Shown: positions 55,788-64,000 of the stretch, one piece after another
Numbering within the stretch: position 1 is the first letter of the stretch
How the letters are laid out: each line of letters opens with the position of its first letter
NCBI RefSeq assembly: GCF_018141405.1
Contig: NZ_CP058648.1
Coordinates: 2,816,502 to 2,880,501, forward strand
Source: Serpentinicella alkaliphila
GTDB taxonomy: Bacteria > Bacillota > Clostridia > Peptostreptococcales > Natronincolaceae
Direction of reading: 5' to 3'
Length of the DNA stretch: 64,000 nucleotides
Notes under the pieces: generated by a model
Databases searched by the model: none
Told to the model about the DNA's origin: nothing
The model's input: the letters and a program-made list of their open reading frames with translations, nothing else
Made by a program: the position numbers and the translations under genes

Positions 55788-56810
55788 CTACATTTTACTA
55801 TTAATATTTTCAGGAAAAGGAATTACTTTATTTTGGAACAATTTTATAGCATAACTATCAGTACACATTGCAATAAAATCCGTTACTACTCTATTTAGAT
55901 TTTCACCATTAACCGACTTTAAGTATAACTCAGGTAGCAAATTTGGATAGTTAATAAAATACTTGTATAAAAATTCAACTATATACGTTGCTTTTTCCTT
56001 CTCTACTGTACATAATTCTCCATTATATACATTTTTAAACATAAATTCTCTTAGTTTACTCATCTTTTCATAAACTACATGACTTTGAGTAATTATTATG
56101 TCTTCTTCTTTCTCTAATTGCTTTTTAGTTTCCTTTATAATATCATGTACAAACGTATTGACTCTTAAGCTATGCGTATCTCCCAAAACCTCAAGAATAT
56201 CTCTTGGTATATCATCTTTTCTTAAGATTCCTGCACTAATACTATCCTGTATATCATGACAAAGATATGTAACTCTATCAATTAGCTTAACTAATTTACC
56301 TTCAAGAGTAAAAGGTATACCTTCACCAGTATGGTTCAATATACCATCCCGAACTTCCATCGTAAGATTCAAACCTTTCCCTTCCCTCTCTAGAACATCA
56401 ATAACCCTTAAACTTTGTTCATTATGTTTGAAGTGGCCTGTTAGTCTATTGAGAACCTCTTCCCCACTATGTCCGAAGCAAGTATGACCCAAATCATGAC
56501 CCAAGGCAATAGCCTCTACCAGGTCTTCATTTAATTTAAGAGCCCTAGCTATAGTTCTAGCAATTTGGCTTACCTCCAAAGTATGTGTTAGTCTAGTTCT
56601 AAAACTATCATACTTAATTATATATACTTGTGTTTTGCCCTTTAGTTTTCTAAAAGATTCACTGTGAATTATCCTGTCTCTATCCTTTTGATAGCACGTC
56701 CTTATATCACATTCCTCTTCAACAACCTGCCGTCCCTTTGATTCCTCACTTAGCTGTGCAAATGGAGATAAATTATACTTTTCAAACGTCTCAGTTTCTT
56801 TCCTATACAT
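55788..56810 (-). CDS. dgt: dGTPase-like HD-domain nucleotidohydrolase
   Basis: 340 aa. HD motif in GHDLGHTCFGHSGEEVL with upstream TRLTHTLEVSQIA. Short Firmicutes type of deoxyguanosinetriphosphate triphosphohydrolase-like protein, commonly adjacent to dnaG in Clostridia. It hydrolyses dNTPs to nucleosides and triphosphate. Confidence 0.9.
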   Translation of the reverse strand: MYRKETETFEKYNLSPFAQLSEESKGRQVVEEECDIRTCYQKDRDRIIHSESFRKLKGKTQVYIIKYDSFRTRLTHTLEVSQIARTIARALKLNEDLVEAIALGHDLGHTCFGHSGEEVLNRLTGHFKHNEQSLRVIDVLEREGKGLNLTMEVRDGILNHTGEGIPFTLEGKLVKLIDRVTYLCHDIQDSISAGILRKDDIPRDILEVLGDTHSLRVNTFVHDIIKETKKQLEKEEDIIITQSHVVYEKMSKLREFMFKNVYNGELCTVEKEKATYIVEFLYKYFINYPNLLPELYLKSVNGENLNRVVTDFIAMCTDSYAIKLFQNKVIPFPENINSKM

Positions 56811-56954
56811 CCGATTTACCAGCTCCTTTACGATAACTAATAATATTATATATACGATAAATTTTTACAATTTCCTCTATTAATTTACCCATATTATATA
56901 TTTAATTACTATAAAAACAATATTTTATTATCAAGCTTTAATAACGAAAAATGA

Positions 56955-56985
56955 TTAATAAAAAGCAGGTATTTTAAGTACCTGC
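56955..56985 (-). terminator. Terminator of the peroxidase gene
   Basis: GCAGGTA/TACCTGC hairpin and TTTTT on the minus strand. Confidence 0.75.
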
Positions 56986-56998
56986 ATAATATATTAGT

Positions 56999-57027
56999 GA
57001 GTCAAAAAGAACCGTCCCTATTGACTC
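56999..57027. repeat. REP-like palindromic element overlapping the peroxidase stop
   Basis: GAGTCAA/TTGACTC arms enclose GAACCGTCCC (reverse GGGACGGTTC), a motif I know as a dispersed palindromic repeat in Firmicutes and other bacteria. The last codons and the stop of the peroxidase gene (...LLSQ, TAG) are supplied by the repeat. Confidence 0.6.
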
Positions 57028-57497
57028 AAAAGTTTTTCTATATCTTCTTTAATTTTTAATGGTGATGTAGTAGGTGCATATCTATTTATTACATTTCCTT
57101 TAGAATCTATAAGAAATTTTGTAAAGTTCCATTTGATCTCCTTACTAAATAAAGATTTTGCTTTGCTTTTTAAGTATTTATATAATGGGTGAGCATTTTT
57201 TCCGTTTACTTCAATTTTTTCAAACATCGCAAATGTAACTCCATAATTTATTTGACAGAATTGATAGATTTCTTCATTACTGCCTGATTCCTGCTTAGCA
57301 AATTGATTACATGGAAATCCTAGTATCTCTAATCCCTTATCCTTTAGCTCTTGATAGAGTAATTCTAGGTCCTTAAACTGAGGGGTTAGCCCACATTTAC
57401 TAGCAGTATTTACAACTAACACTACTTTACCTTCGTACTCCTTCATACTTATTTCTTCACCAAAAATACTTTTTGCAGAGAAATCATAAAAGTTCAT
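57018..57497 (-). CDS. Glutathione peroxidase-like thiol peroxidase (Cys form)
   Basis: 159 aa. Peroxidatic Cys35 in [12 protein letters not shown], then [10 protein letters not shown] and WNFTKFLID. It is a cysteine rather than a selenocysteine enzyme and probably uses thioredoxin. It lies 102 bp after an OhrR-like regulator gene on the same strand. Its C-terminus is encoded within a REP-like repeat. Confidence 0.9.
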   Translation of the reverse strand: MNFYDFSAKSIFGEEISMKEYEGKVVLVVNTASKCGLTPQFKDLELLYQELKDKGLEILGFPCNQFAKQESGSNEEIYQFCQINYGVTFAMFEKIEVNGKNAHPLYKYLKSKAKSLFSKEIKWNFTKFLIDSKGNVINRYAPTTSPLKIKEDIEKLLSQ

Positions 57498-57546
57498 TAA
57501 ATAATCCCCTTTCTGTTTGTAAAAATTCTATTTTTATAAATTTAAT

Positions 57547-57565
57547 TTTGTACAATTAAATTAGT
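57547..57565. promoter_or_regulatory. Candidate OhrR-type operator before the peroxidase gene
   Basis: TGTACAATTAAATTAG resembles the OhrR half-site TACAATT-AATT. It lies between the regulator and the peroxidase gene, 50-68 bp before the start. Confidence 0.35.
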
Positions 57566-57599
57566 TTTAAATAAAGTCAAACTCCTTACGGAATTTAAC

Positions 57600-58037
57600 T
57601 TATTCATTTGGTGTATTTAATAACAGCTGATCTAGAAGTTGTTTTAATAATATAAGTTTTTCTTCGTCTCCCTTATAATTACAATAGATTTTTTCAGGAA
57701 CTTCTAATATTTCATCCTTAAGAAGTAAGCCCTTATTGGTTACTTCTATAGTTACATTTCTATCATCGTCTTTATTTCTATATTTAATAATTAATCCCAT
57801 GGCCTCAAGCTTTTTTACAACAGGAGTGAGTGTGCCGGAATCCAAATGTAATCTTTTAGCTAATTCCTTAAACATAATTTTTTCTTCTTCCCATATTACT
57901 AACATAGTTACATACTGGGTATATGTTAAGTTAAATTTATCTAATAACGGTTTATATTTCTTTATTACTTCTCTTGACAAAGCATATAAAGGAAAACATA
58001 TTTGATTTTGTAATTTAATTTTATCGTATTTATTCAT
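57600..58037 (-). CDS. MarR-family regulator, OhrR-like
   Basis: 145 aa. Winged helix of MarR type (FKELAKRLHLDSGTLTPVVKKLEAMGLI) and an N-terminal Cys14 in NQICFPLYALSREV, matching the redox-sensing cysteine of OhrR/SarZ. It most likely senses organic hydroperoxides and controls the downstream peroxidase. A palindrome overlies its own start region. Confidence 0.85.
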   Translation of the reverse strand: MNKYDKIKLQNQICFPLYALSREVIKKYKPLLDKFNLTYTQYVTMLVIWEEEKIMFKELAKRLHLDSGTLTPVVKKLEAMGLIIKYRNKDDDRNVTIEVTNKGLLLKDEILEVPEKIYCNYKGDEEKLILLKQLLDQLLLNTPNE

Positions 58038-58066
58038 AGTTTTACCTTCTTATTAATTCTATTAAA

Positions 58067-58081
58067 TTTGATTTAATCAAA
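58067..58081. promoter_or_regulatory. Palindromic operator at the regulator's promoter
   Basis: TTTGATTTAATCAAA (perfect around a central T) starts about 10 bp after a minus-strand TATAAT (58091-58096). Suggests autorepression. Confidence 0.5.
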
Positions 58082-58139
58082 TCAATTTGTATTATAATAC
58101 TAAATTCTAAAACGAAAAATGTCAATCTATAATTATTAA

Positions 58140-58652
58140 TTACTGCTCTTTAATTACTATCTTCTCTACTTCTGCTATGTATAGGGTATGATAATCTTTA
58201 TTTGGATACCACTTATTATCTAGTTCAGTATCTATAAAACTTTCTGAATTGAACTCCTGAGAGTATATTTTCCTGCAGACAATTGCCATATTTCCTTCTT
58301 CAAAATATGGTGTGTTGTTTAAATGTTTAATCGTTAAATTTGCTTTTGAAATCTTATCTTCATTTCTACCTGATACCGTCCCTAAATAACTAAGTTGTTT
58401 TCTGAAGGATTCATCAAAAAATGTTAACGAAAATGTATCTGAATTATCTACAAAGCTTTTAGTATAACGTTGTGGCCTTATAACAATATATACTACATTT
58501 TTATTAAACATAAAACCAAAGCCACCCCAAGAAGCAGTCATAGTATTTACTTTACTATCATATTCAGCGGTAATAAGCATCCATTTTTCACCTATAAGTT
58601 TAAAAGTACTTTCATTTAATTCTCCAGGTTTGATTTCTTTATATGTACTCAT
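58140..58652 (-). CDS. Flavin reductase family protein (FMN-binding split barrel)
   Basis: 170 aa. It starts with a KPGELNESTFKLIGEKWMLITAEY strand set and contains NTMTASWGGFGFMF and VIRPQRYTKSF, the FMN-binding loop pattern of flavoredoxins. Probable flavin-dependent electron carrier or reductase. Good AAGGAG site. Confidence 0.82.
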   Translation of the reverse strand: MSTYKEIKPGELNESTFKLIGEKWMLITAEYDSKVNTMTASWGGFGFMFNKNVVYIVIRPQRYTKSFVDNSDTFSLTFFDESFRKQLSYLGTVSGRNEDKISKANLTIKHLNNTPYFEEGNMAIVCRKIYSQEFNSESFIDTELDNKWYPNKDYHTLYIAEVEKIVIKEQ

Positions 58653-58679
58653 AATCTACCAATCTCCTTCCAAATAATT

Positions 58680-58960
58680 TGATTTTATAATTATATTTTT
58701 TCTTTATTATGTATTATATATAACATTATAATACTTTAGCTTTATGATAACTAGTGGCTAATAAATCCCGAAAAATACCTCTAACTATTTTGGGTATGAT
58801 ATAAACCGATAATACTGGTGAAGGGCACTATAAGTCCATAGGCTTTAATAATACTTAGATTGTGAAAAATGTAATGACTGCATTGTGTCTATAGAAAAGT
58901 TCAAGAAAATACTGAAAGAGGTTAATAAACTAAAGTAATAAATATAAGGTAGCTATTTAA
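58680..58960. other. Intergenic region with a possible gene tail
   Basis: On the plus strand an open frame at 58852-58938 encodes a Cys-rich end (DCEKCNDCIVSIEKF...) closed by TAA but lacks a start and is preceded by stops. It could be the remnant of a metal-binding protein gene; otherwise the region looks empty. Confidence 0.25.
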
Positions 58961-58967
58961 AAGAAAC

Positions 58968-59004
58968 AGAGTACTGCCTGAAATCCTCTATAAGACAGCA
59001 CTCT
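58968..59004. terminator. Terminator of the molybdopterin operon
   Basis: AGAGTACTGCC... pairs with GACAGCACTCT. T-rich tails lie on both sides (GTTTCTTTT on the minus strand). Confidence 0.65.
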
Positions 59005-59049
59005 TGTTTTATTACTTCTTTAATTCTTAATCTCCTAATGATTAACGTT

Positions 59050-59541
59050 CTACCTAGCACATTCATTTGCATTTGCATTTAATATATCTAGGCCATGTTT
59101 TAGTGCCTCTAAAATTACTGTCAGGCTCTCTTTCACCGCTTTAGGGCTGCCAGGCATATTAATAATTAGCGTCTTATTTCTAATTCCAGCCCTTGCTCTA
59201 GATAGCATAGCTTTTTTGGTAATTGTCATAGAATAGGCACGCATTGCTTCTGGTATACCCGGCGCCTCTCTATGTATAACAGAAAGGGTCGCCTCTGGAG
59301 TAACATCTCTGATGGAAAAACCAGTTCCTCCAGTTGTTAATATTAAATGATACCCGTCAATATCCGCCATACGAATCATAGTGTCTGAAAGTTGATTTAG
59401 CTCATCAGGAACAATTACTTTCTCCTTGACAATATACCCTGCCTCTATCATAATCTCGCTTATAAGGTCTCCGCTTCGATCTACCCTTTCACCCTTAGAA
59501 CCTTTGTCACTGGCAACTATAATCCCGACAGAATATATCAT
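59050..59541 (-). CDS. mogA: Molybdopterin adenylyltransferase (MogA/MoaB family)
   Basis: 163 aa. Motifs TTGGTGFSIRDVTPEAT and NMPGSPKAVKE of the MPT-binding fold. It adenylates molybdopterin before metal insertion by MoeA. The start overlaps the MOSC gene by 4 bp. Confidence 0.9.
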   Translation of the reverse strand: MIYSVGIIVASDKGSKGERVDRSGDLISEIMIEAGYIVKEKVIVPDELNQLSDTMIRMADIDGYHLILTTGGTGFSIRDVTPEATLSVIHREAPGIPEAMRAYSMTITKKAMLSRARAGIRNKTLIINMPGSPKAVKESLTVILEALKHGLDILNANANECAR

Positions 59542-59993
59542 AGTGAATCCCCACTCAATACGGTTATTTCATCATTACAAACAACTTTCCCACCATTTAA
59601 AACTCTAGTAAATATCCCTTGGGTTGGCATAATACACTGACCAACTTGTTGTTGTATGGCACATCCATGGTGACATTCCTTACCAATCTGGGTAACCTCA
59701 TGCAAAGAATCCCCAATTTTTAATTTAGTTCCTACAGGGAGTTTCCAAAGTTCTAAGCCTTCAGTTGTAATATTCTCTGCAAACTTACCAGTGCAGAGGC
59801 CCTTAGCCCCTAATTCCCTCATTTTGTCAACACTTTCATTAGCTAATAAACTCACCTGACGATGCCATTTTCCACCATGTGCGTCTCCCTCAAGTCCGAA
59901 GTCCTGAATGAAATTACCTTCAGGTATAGTTTTTTTAGGAACACCTTTAATTTCACTAATATTAATGGCTATAACCCTACCTTTTATCATCAT
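59538..59993 (-). CDS. MOSC-domain protein
   Basis: 151 aa. MOSC fold with [18 protein letters not shown] and a cysteine motif CHHGCAI. In many Clostridia MOSC and MogA are one protein; here they are two genes overlapping by 4 bp. Probably a sulfur/metal carrier in Moco maturation. Confidence 0.85.
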   Translation of the reverse strand: MMIKGRVIAINISEIKGVPKKTIPEGNFIQDFGLEGDAHGGKWHRQVSLLANESVDKMRELGAKGLCTGKFAENITTEGLELWKLPVGTKLKIGDSLHEVTQIGKECHHGCAIQQQVGQCIMPTQGIFTRVLNGGKVVCNDEITVLSGDSL

Positions 59994-60469
59994 TCTTCCC
60001 CCCTCAAATAATGGCCACTTTTTCCGCCTAGTTTTTCTATTAGTCGAATATTCTCAATAACCATATTCTTATCAACTGCTTTGCACATATCGTAAATCGT
60101 CAAAGCTGCTGTGGTTACTGCTGTAAGTGCTTCCATTTCAACTCCAGTTTTACCAACGGTACTTACAGTAGCTGTGATGTTTACTGCACTATTTTTTGAA
60201 TCTAGCTCAAATTTTAAATCAGCACCTGAAATAAAGATGTTATGACACATGGGTATCAAATCACTGGTCTTTTTAGCACCCATAATACCCGCTATCTGTG
60301 CAACTGAAATTACATCACCTTTTTTATGTGTTCCATTAACAACCATATTAAATGTATCTTCTGACACATTAATAGTTCCTTTTGCTACTGCTACACGCTT
60401 AGTATCAGCTTTATCGTCAACAGATACCATTTTTGCTTTGCCACTTTCGTTAAAATGTGTAAATTCCAT
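59990..60469 (-). CDS. moaC: Cyclic pyranopterin monophosphate synthase accessory MoaC
   Basis: 159 aa. Conserved [12 protein letters not shown] and [28 protein letters not shown] segments. With MoaA it makes cyclic pyranopterin monophosphate from GTP. Overlaps the MOSC gene by 4 bp. Confidence 0.95.
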   Translation of the reverse strand: MEFTHFNESGKAKMVSVDDKADTKRVAVAKGTINVSEDTFNMVVNGTHKKGDVISVAQIAGIMGAKKTSDLIPMCHNIFISGADLKFELDSKNSAVNITATVSTVGKTGVEMEALTAVTTAALTIYDMCKAVDKNMVIENIRLIEKLGGKSGHYLRGEE

Positions 60470-60471
60470 GT

Positions 60472-61434
60472 TTACCCCCCTATTCCGACCATATTTCTTA
60501 AAACAGGTATAAATTCTGTATCATTTATATAATGTTGGTCAGGTTTGTTAAAAATAAGGTCCTCTAAATATGACAGTAGTTTATTTGCATCTAATTTCAA
60601 TGCCTCTTTTATATCAATCTCCCGATTAGAATGAAGGCATAGTTTTAACTTCCCATCAGCAGTTAGCCTAATACGATTACAGCTATTGCAAAAATGATCT
60701 GAAATAGAGCTGATAAAACCAACTTTACCTTGGTTATCTTTCTTTATGAAGTATTCCGCAGGCCCATTATAAACCGAGTCCTGAGATTCAAATAAATCCA
60801 TATAACGGTCTATAAGAACTTGATTAGAGATAAATTTCTGCTTATTCCAAGTAGCAACTTCGCCTACAGGCATTAATTCAATAAATCGTACTTCCACATG
60901 CTCATCAGCCAATCTTATAAAATCCATAATTTCATCAGTATTAAAGTGATTTATAACAACAACGTTGATTTTTATTGGAAGCAATCCAGCCTCTTTGGCT
61001 GCCCCTATACCATTAATAACTTCCTCAAAATTTCCACCTCTTGTAATCTTCTTATATTTTACAGGGTTTAATGTATCTAGACTAATATTAACACGATTTA
61101 GTCCAGCTTCCTTTAACTTTTGTGCGTAGTCCTTAAGCAATACACCATTTGTAGTAATCGACAAATCCTTTACTTCTCGCATACTACCAATTGTCTTTAC
61201 CAAGTCTAAAATCCCTCTTCTTACTAAAGGTTCTCCGCCCGTTAATCTCACCTTATTAACTCCCAGCTTCGTCATTGCTTCAACTAATTTGGTATAGGAT
61301 TCTATTCTTAAAATTTCATTATGCGATTTTTTATCAACACCGTCTGCTGGCATACAATATTGACACTTTAAGTTGCAAAGGTCTGTTACGGATAAACGTA
61401 AGTAATTAATTTCCCTATTATATTGATCCTTCAT
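60472..61434 (-). CDS. moaA: GTP 3',8-cyclase MoaA (radical SAM)
   Basis: 320 aa. N-terminal radical-SAM cluster CNLKCQYC, C-terminal second cluster CNSCNRIRL...CLHS, and the essential GlyGly end (VGIGG). First step of molybdopterin synthesis. Its ATG immediately follows the preceding stop. Confidence 0.96.
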   Translation of the reverse strand: MKDQYNREINYLRLSVTDLCNLKCQYCMPADGVDKKSHNEILRIESYTKLVEAMTKLGVNKVRLTGGEPLVRRGILDLVKTIGSMREVKDLSITTNGVLLKDYAQKLKEAGLNRVNISLDTLNPVKYKKITRGGNFEEVINGIGAAKEAGLLPIKINVVVINHFNTDEIMDFIRLADEHVEVRFIELMPVGEVATWNKQKFISNQVLIDRYMDLFESQDSVYNGPAEYFIKKDNQGKVGFISSISDHFCNSCNRIRLTADGKLKLCLHSNREIDIKEALKLDANKLLSYLEDLIFNKPDQHYINDTEFIPVLRNMVGIGG

Positions 61435-63351
61435 CTATGTACCACCTACTTCTATTGTTGACATATGGAATCCTTCGAGTTCATAACCGCCTATACTTTT
61501 TAGATGATTTATAAATTCCGTATTTTGAATCTTTTCTAGAAAATATTGAACCCTTGGATCATTGATATATTCATGTGGAATAATAAAATCATAATCCTCT
61601 AATGCAACTGGTATGAATTCTAATCCCATTAGATTAGCCACAGACTGAATACCTAATCCTACATCGGAATTTCCACTTAATACAGACAAAGCGACGCTAG
61701 TATGAGTTGTTAATTCTGTATCATAGCCATTTATTAATCTTGATTCGTACTTTTCTTTCTTTAATATATAGTCAAGCAGTACGCGAGTTCCAGAACCCCT
61801 TTGTCTATTAGCAAATAGTACATCTTTATCAAATAAGTCCTTTATCTCTTTAATATTCTTTGGATTACCTTTGTTAACATAAAAACCCTGCCATCTTTTA
61901 ATTCCTTTTAATAGGTGAATTTTCTCACCCTTTAAGTATTTATTAATAAATCCCATATTATATAAGCCAGTTTCTTCATCTAATAAATGTGTCGGAGCAA
62001 TATGAGTCTCTCCTTTCCTAACTGCCATTATCCCACCTAAACTTCCAACATGGGCAGAGGAAACAGTATAGCCATCTCTTGCTTTAGACATAAAATCATT
62101 TAAATAATCCATTAAAATATCATGACTTCCTATTGATACTAAGGAACGATCAATTAAATCTACTGGCTTTAATAGCTCTACTTCTACTATTGCACCCGCT
62201 TCATATCCTTCTGATGCCTTAGGAATTCTCAATAACCCATCAGCATTAACAAGAGACATAGTCGCTCCGGCACCACGATTTAATGGTGTAGCTATTCGTT
62301 TTTCACCAACTTTTCCAACCTTCATCCTTACGATTTCTTCATGCTTTAATGCGGAAACTATTCTTTTAGACAGGGTTACTTCAATTTTCACGTCCTCTTT
62401 TTTTGCTAAATTTGGGTTTAAAAGTGGAAGCACAAAGGTTTTAAAGGCTATATATGCTGAAACCGGATAACCAGGTATACCAATAACTGGTTTGCCAGCT
62501 ATTTTCCCTATAATTGTAGGTTTTCCTGGTTTAATCGCAATACCATGAATGTATACATCTCCTAATTCCCTAATTAAACTCACAGTGTAATCCTCTGAAC
62601 CAGCAGAAGATCCTGCATTGATGACGGTTATATCATTTTCCTCAACTGATTTTAATATAGCCTTCCTTAATTTATCTATTTCATCAGGTACTGGATCGTA
62701 GCGATTTGGTATCCCGTTTGTTTCTTTTACCATACTTTCGAAAACCCTGGAGTTTGAATCAATTATTACACCTGGCTTCAAAGACTCTCCAGGATTAACA
62801 ATTTCTGTTCCAGTTGGAATAATCCCAACAGTTTTTAGCTTGTATACCTCTAATTCTAAAACCCCACCGCTAATTAAAGCTCCAATATCCACTGGAGTTA
62901 TACGGTAATTGGATGTTAAAATCATATCACCACAGGCTATATCCTCCCCAACAACTCGAACATTCTCCCAAGGATAGACAGATTTAATTGTTCCAATCTG
63001 ACCTTCACCTTTTGGGATTACATCTTCAATCATTAATACAGCATTAAAACGTTGATCTATATAATCTCCTGTATCCACATACATGAAATCTGCACCCTCA
63101 CATAAAATTACCTCATTCCTTTCATGAGCACCATAAGTGGATTCAGCCTTCAGAGCGATACCATCCATAGCAGAGGCATTATAATGGGGATTTGAAATAG
63201 TTGCAAATATAGGTTCTTTCGTTATTCTTCCTAAGCAATTGAAAACTGAAATAACTTCTGACTCCTCGTATAATGGCTTAATAAATTGGCTTCTTAGTAT
63301 TTTTTCTGCCTCTTCTAAATCTACAGTATCTAAATATACATTTCTTTTCAT
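61435..63351 (-). CDS. MoeA fused to a periplasmic-binding-like (LysR substrate) domain
   Basis: 638 aa from the ATG at 63351 (other in-frame starts at 63363 and 63375 are possible). The N-terminal about 400 residues are MoeA (NPHYNASAMDGIA, NAGSSAGSEDYT, GYPVSAYIAFK). The C-terminal about 230 are a PBP-like domain (VGSLGGIMAVRKGETH, RGSGTRVLLDYIL) like that of ModE/TOBE-type or tungstate sensors. Metal insertion into MPT-AMP, with the extra domain perhaps binding molybdate or tungstate. It starts 17 bp after the upstream moeA. Confidence 0.88.
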   Translation of the reverse strand: MKRNVYLDTVDLEEAEKILRSQFIKPLYEESEVISVFNCLGRITKEPIFATISNPHYNASAMDGIALKAESTYGAHERNEVILCEGADFMYVDTGDYIDQRFNAVLMIEDVIPKGEGQIGTIKSVYPWENVRVVGEDIACGDMILTSNYRITPVDIGALISGGVLELEVYKLKTVGIIPTGTEIVNPGESLKPGVIIDSNSRVFESMVKETNGIPNRYDPVPDEIDKLRKAILKSVEENDITVINAGSSAGSEDYTVSLIRELGDVYIHGIAIKPGKPTIIGKIAGKPVIGIPGYPVSAYIAFKTFVLPLLNPNLAKKEDVKIEVTLSKRIVSALKHEEIVRMKVGKVGEKRIATPLNRGAGATMSLVNADGLLRIPKASEGYEAGAIVEVELLKPVDLIDRSLVSIGSHDILMDYLNDFMSKARDGYTVSSAHVGSLGGIMAVRKGETHIAPTHLLDEETGLYNMGFINKYLKGEKIHLLKGIKRWQGFYVNKGNPKNIKEIKDLFDKDVLFANRQRGSGTRVLLDYILKKEKYESRLINGYDTELTTHTSVALSVLSGNSDVGLGIQSVANLMGLEFIPVALEDYDFIIPHEYINDPRVQYFLEKIQNTEFINHLKSIGGYELEGFHMSTIEVGGT

Positions 63352-63367
63352 CCCATATCCCATCCTT

Positions 63368-64000
63368 CTATTCAAACATATATACCCTTAGAGGGGTTCC
63401 CACCTCTATACCTTCTTTCTCCATAGGTATCCTTATATACCCTTCTGCTTTCGACAAAAGTGAAACCATACCTGATTTTCCATTCACTGGATAAGCTATA
63501 TATCCAGTATCAGTTTCATCTAGGGTGACCATGTAGTAAACCTCCCTACCAGAGGAAACATGGGCTTGAAATCCTGAAGTAGCCACCATATAACGTTCTT
63601 TTTCACTAGACTTTAACAATATTTCTCTAATAAAGGGCTCAACAATTGCCTTATATGAAATCATGCATGATGCTGGGTGACCTGGTAATCCAAATACAGC
63701 TTTATTGTTTACTCTTGCTATAATGGTTGGTTTTCCTGGCTTTATTGCTACACCATGAACTAAAACACCTGGCTGTCCTAATTGATTTATTATATCTGGA
63801 GTCATATCCTTTGTCCCAACAGAACTACCTCCAGAAACCAACAGAACATCAGAGACAGCTAAGGCCTCCTCCATATGTTTTTTTAATAACTCTGAATCAT
63901 CTTCAACCATATTTATATATGTAACCTCACAACCGATAGACGTTAGCATGGATTTCAAGCCATAGGTATTAACATCTCGTATCTCACCGATTTCAGGAAT
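63368..64000 (-). CDS. moeA: MoeA, molybdopterin molybdenumtransferase (N-terminus outside window)
   Basis: The reading frame stays open to the window edge, so about 211 C-terminal residues are visible, including IRDVNTYGLKSML, VSGGSSVGTKDMTPD, GKPTIIARVNNKAVFGLPGHPAS and a C-terminal domain IV. It is a second, unfused MoeA in tandem with the fused one, which is typical of organisms that handle both Mo and W. Operon with the following genes. Confidence 0.9.
   Translation of the reverse strand: MPEIGEIRDVNTYGLKSMLTSIGCEVTYINMVEDDSELLKKHMEEALAVSDVLLVSGGSSVGTKDMTPDIINQLGQPGVLVHGVAIKPGKPTIIARVNNKAVFGLPGHPASCMISYKAIVEPFIREILLKSSEKERYMVATSGFQAHVSSGREVYYMVTLDETDTGYIAYPVNGKSGMVSLLSKAEGYIRIPMEKEGIEVGTPLRVYMFE

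Noticed and set aside
57018-57497. Selenocysteine peroxidase
   Set aside because: The catalytic codon is TGT (Cys35), not TGA, and no SECIS-like structure was seen.
1-64000. CRISPR arrays, tRNA or rRNA genes, prophage or plasmid functions
   Set aside because: No regularly spaced repeats, tRNA-like cloverleaf or TTC-loop signatures, and no phage structural, integrase or replication-initiator genes were seen by eye. An automated scan would settle this.

Overview
The window comes from an AT-rich, anaerobic, spore-forming member of the Clostridia. Evidence: CotF-type coat proteins, a YtfI/YtfJ sporulation pair, an rpoD-dnaG macromolecular synthesis pair, TTG/GTG starts behind strong GGAGG sites, and frequent short hairpin + T-run terminators. 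An Alkaliphilus-like genus is a guess from overall gene flavour. Most genes lie on the minus strand.

Layout. 0-9 kb: deoC (partial) and pduL, a membrane-anchored nuclease-fold protein, hpt, a CoA-type Nudix hydrolase, a pentaheme nitrite reductase (nrfA) with its cytochrome c maturation proteins resB and ccsB, a sirtuin and a YgjP-like metallopeptidase. 9-14 kb (plus strand): oligoendopeptidase F, two CotF-like coat proteins, and an ECF sigma / anti-sigma / DUF2953 / YtfJ operon. 14-25 kb: a membrane serine beta-lactamase-like protein, a GGDEF protein, a guanine-riboswitch-controlled xpt-purine permease operon, a crotonase, an HD-GYP sensor, MutT and an HDOD protein.

26.5-48.5 kb is an almost complete hexuronate catabolic cluster. 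It carries uxaC, uxaB, uxaA (galacturonate arm), uxuB, uxuA (glucuronate arm), kdgK and eda (common end), kdgF, kduI, kduD (unsaturated uronates from pectin or related polymers), a YiaK-type reductase, a TRAP transporter (dctPQM), an MFS transporter, an IclR regulator and two FCD-type GntR regulators. An IS110-family element with a long non-coding left end (candidate bridge RNA) sits between yiaK and uxaC.

The most striking observation is that this cluster is bracketed by two full-length, same-orientation copies of the RNase P RNA gene (25910-26260 and 49558-49926). The copies differ by scattered substitutions that preserve helices and GNRA loops and by a different P12-like helix, so this is not an assembly artefact. 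A third, decayed rnpB relic lies at about 48678-48787. Beside each full copy is the same promoter architecture: a near-consensus TTGACA-N17-TATAAT promoter whose -35 and -10 each overlap an 18-bp palindromic operator spaced exactly 32 bp apart. At the left copy this promoter reads toward two tiny related hydrophobic peptides (38 and 23 aa), too short for routine annotation. The simplest reading is that the uronate cluster is an island acquired through recombination at rnpB, with a small peptide/operator unit travelling with or next to it.

50-59 kb holds core genes (rnhA-like, nif3/yqfO, trmK, rpoD, dnaG, dgt), a glutathione peroxidase with an OhrR-like regulator, and a flavin reductase. 59-64 kb is a molybdenum/tungsten cofactor operon (moeA partial, moeA fused to a periplasmic-binding-like domain, moaA, moaC, MOSC, mogA).
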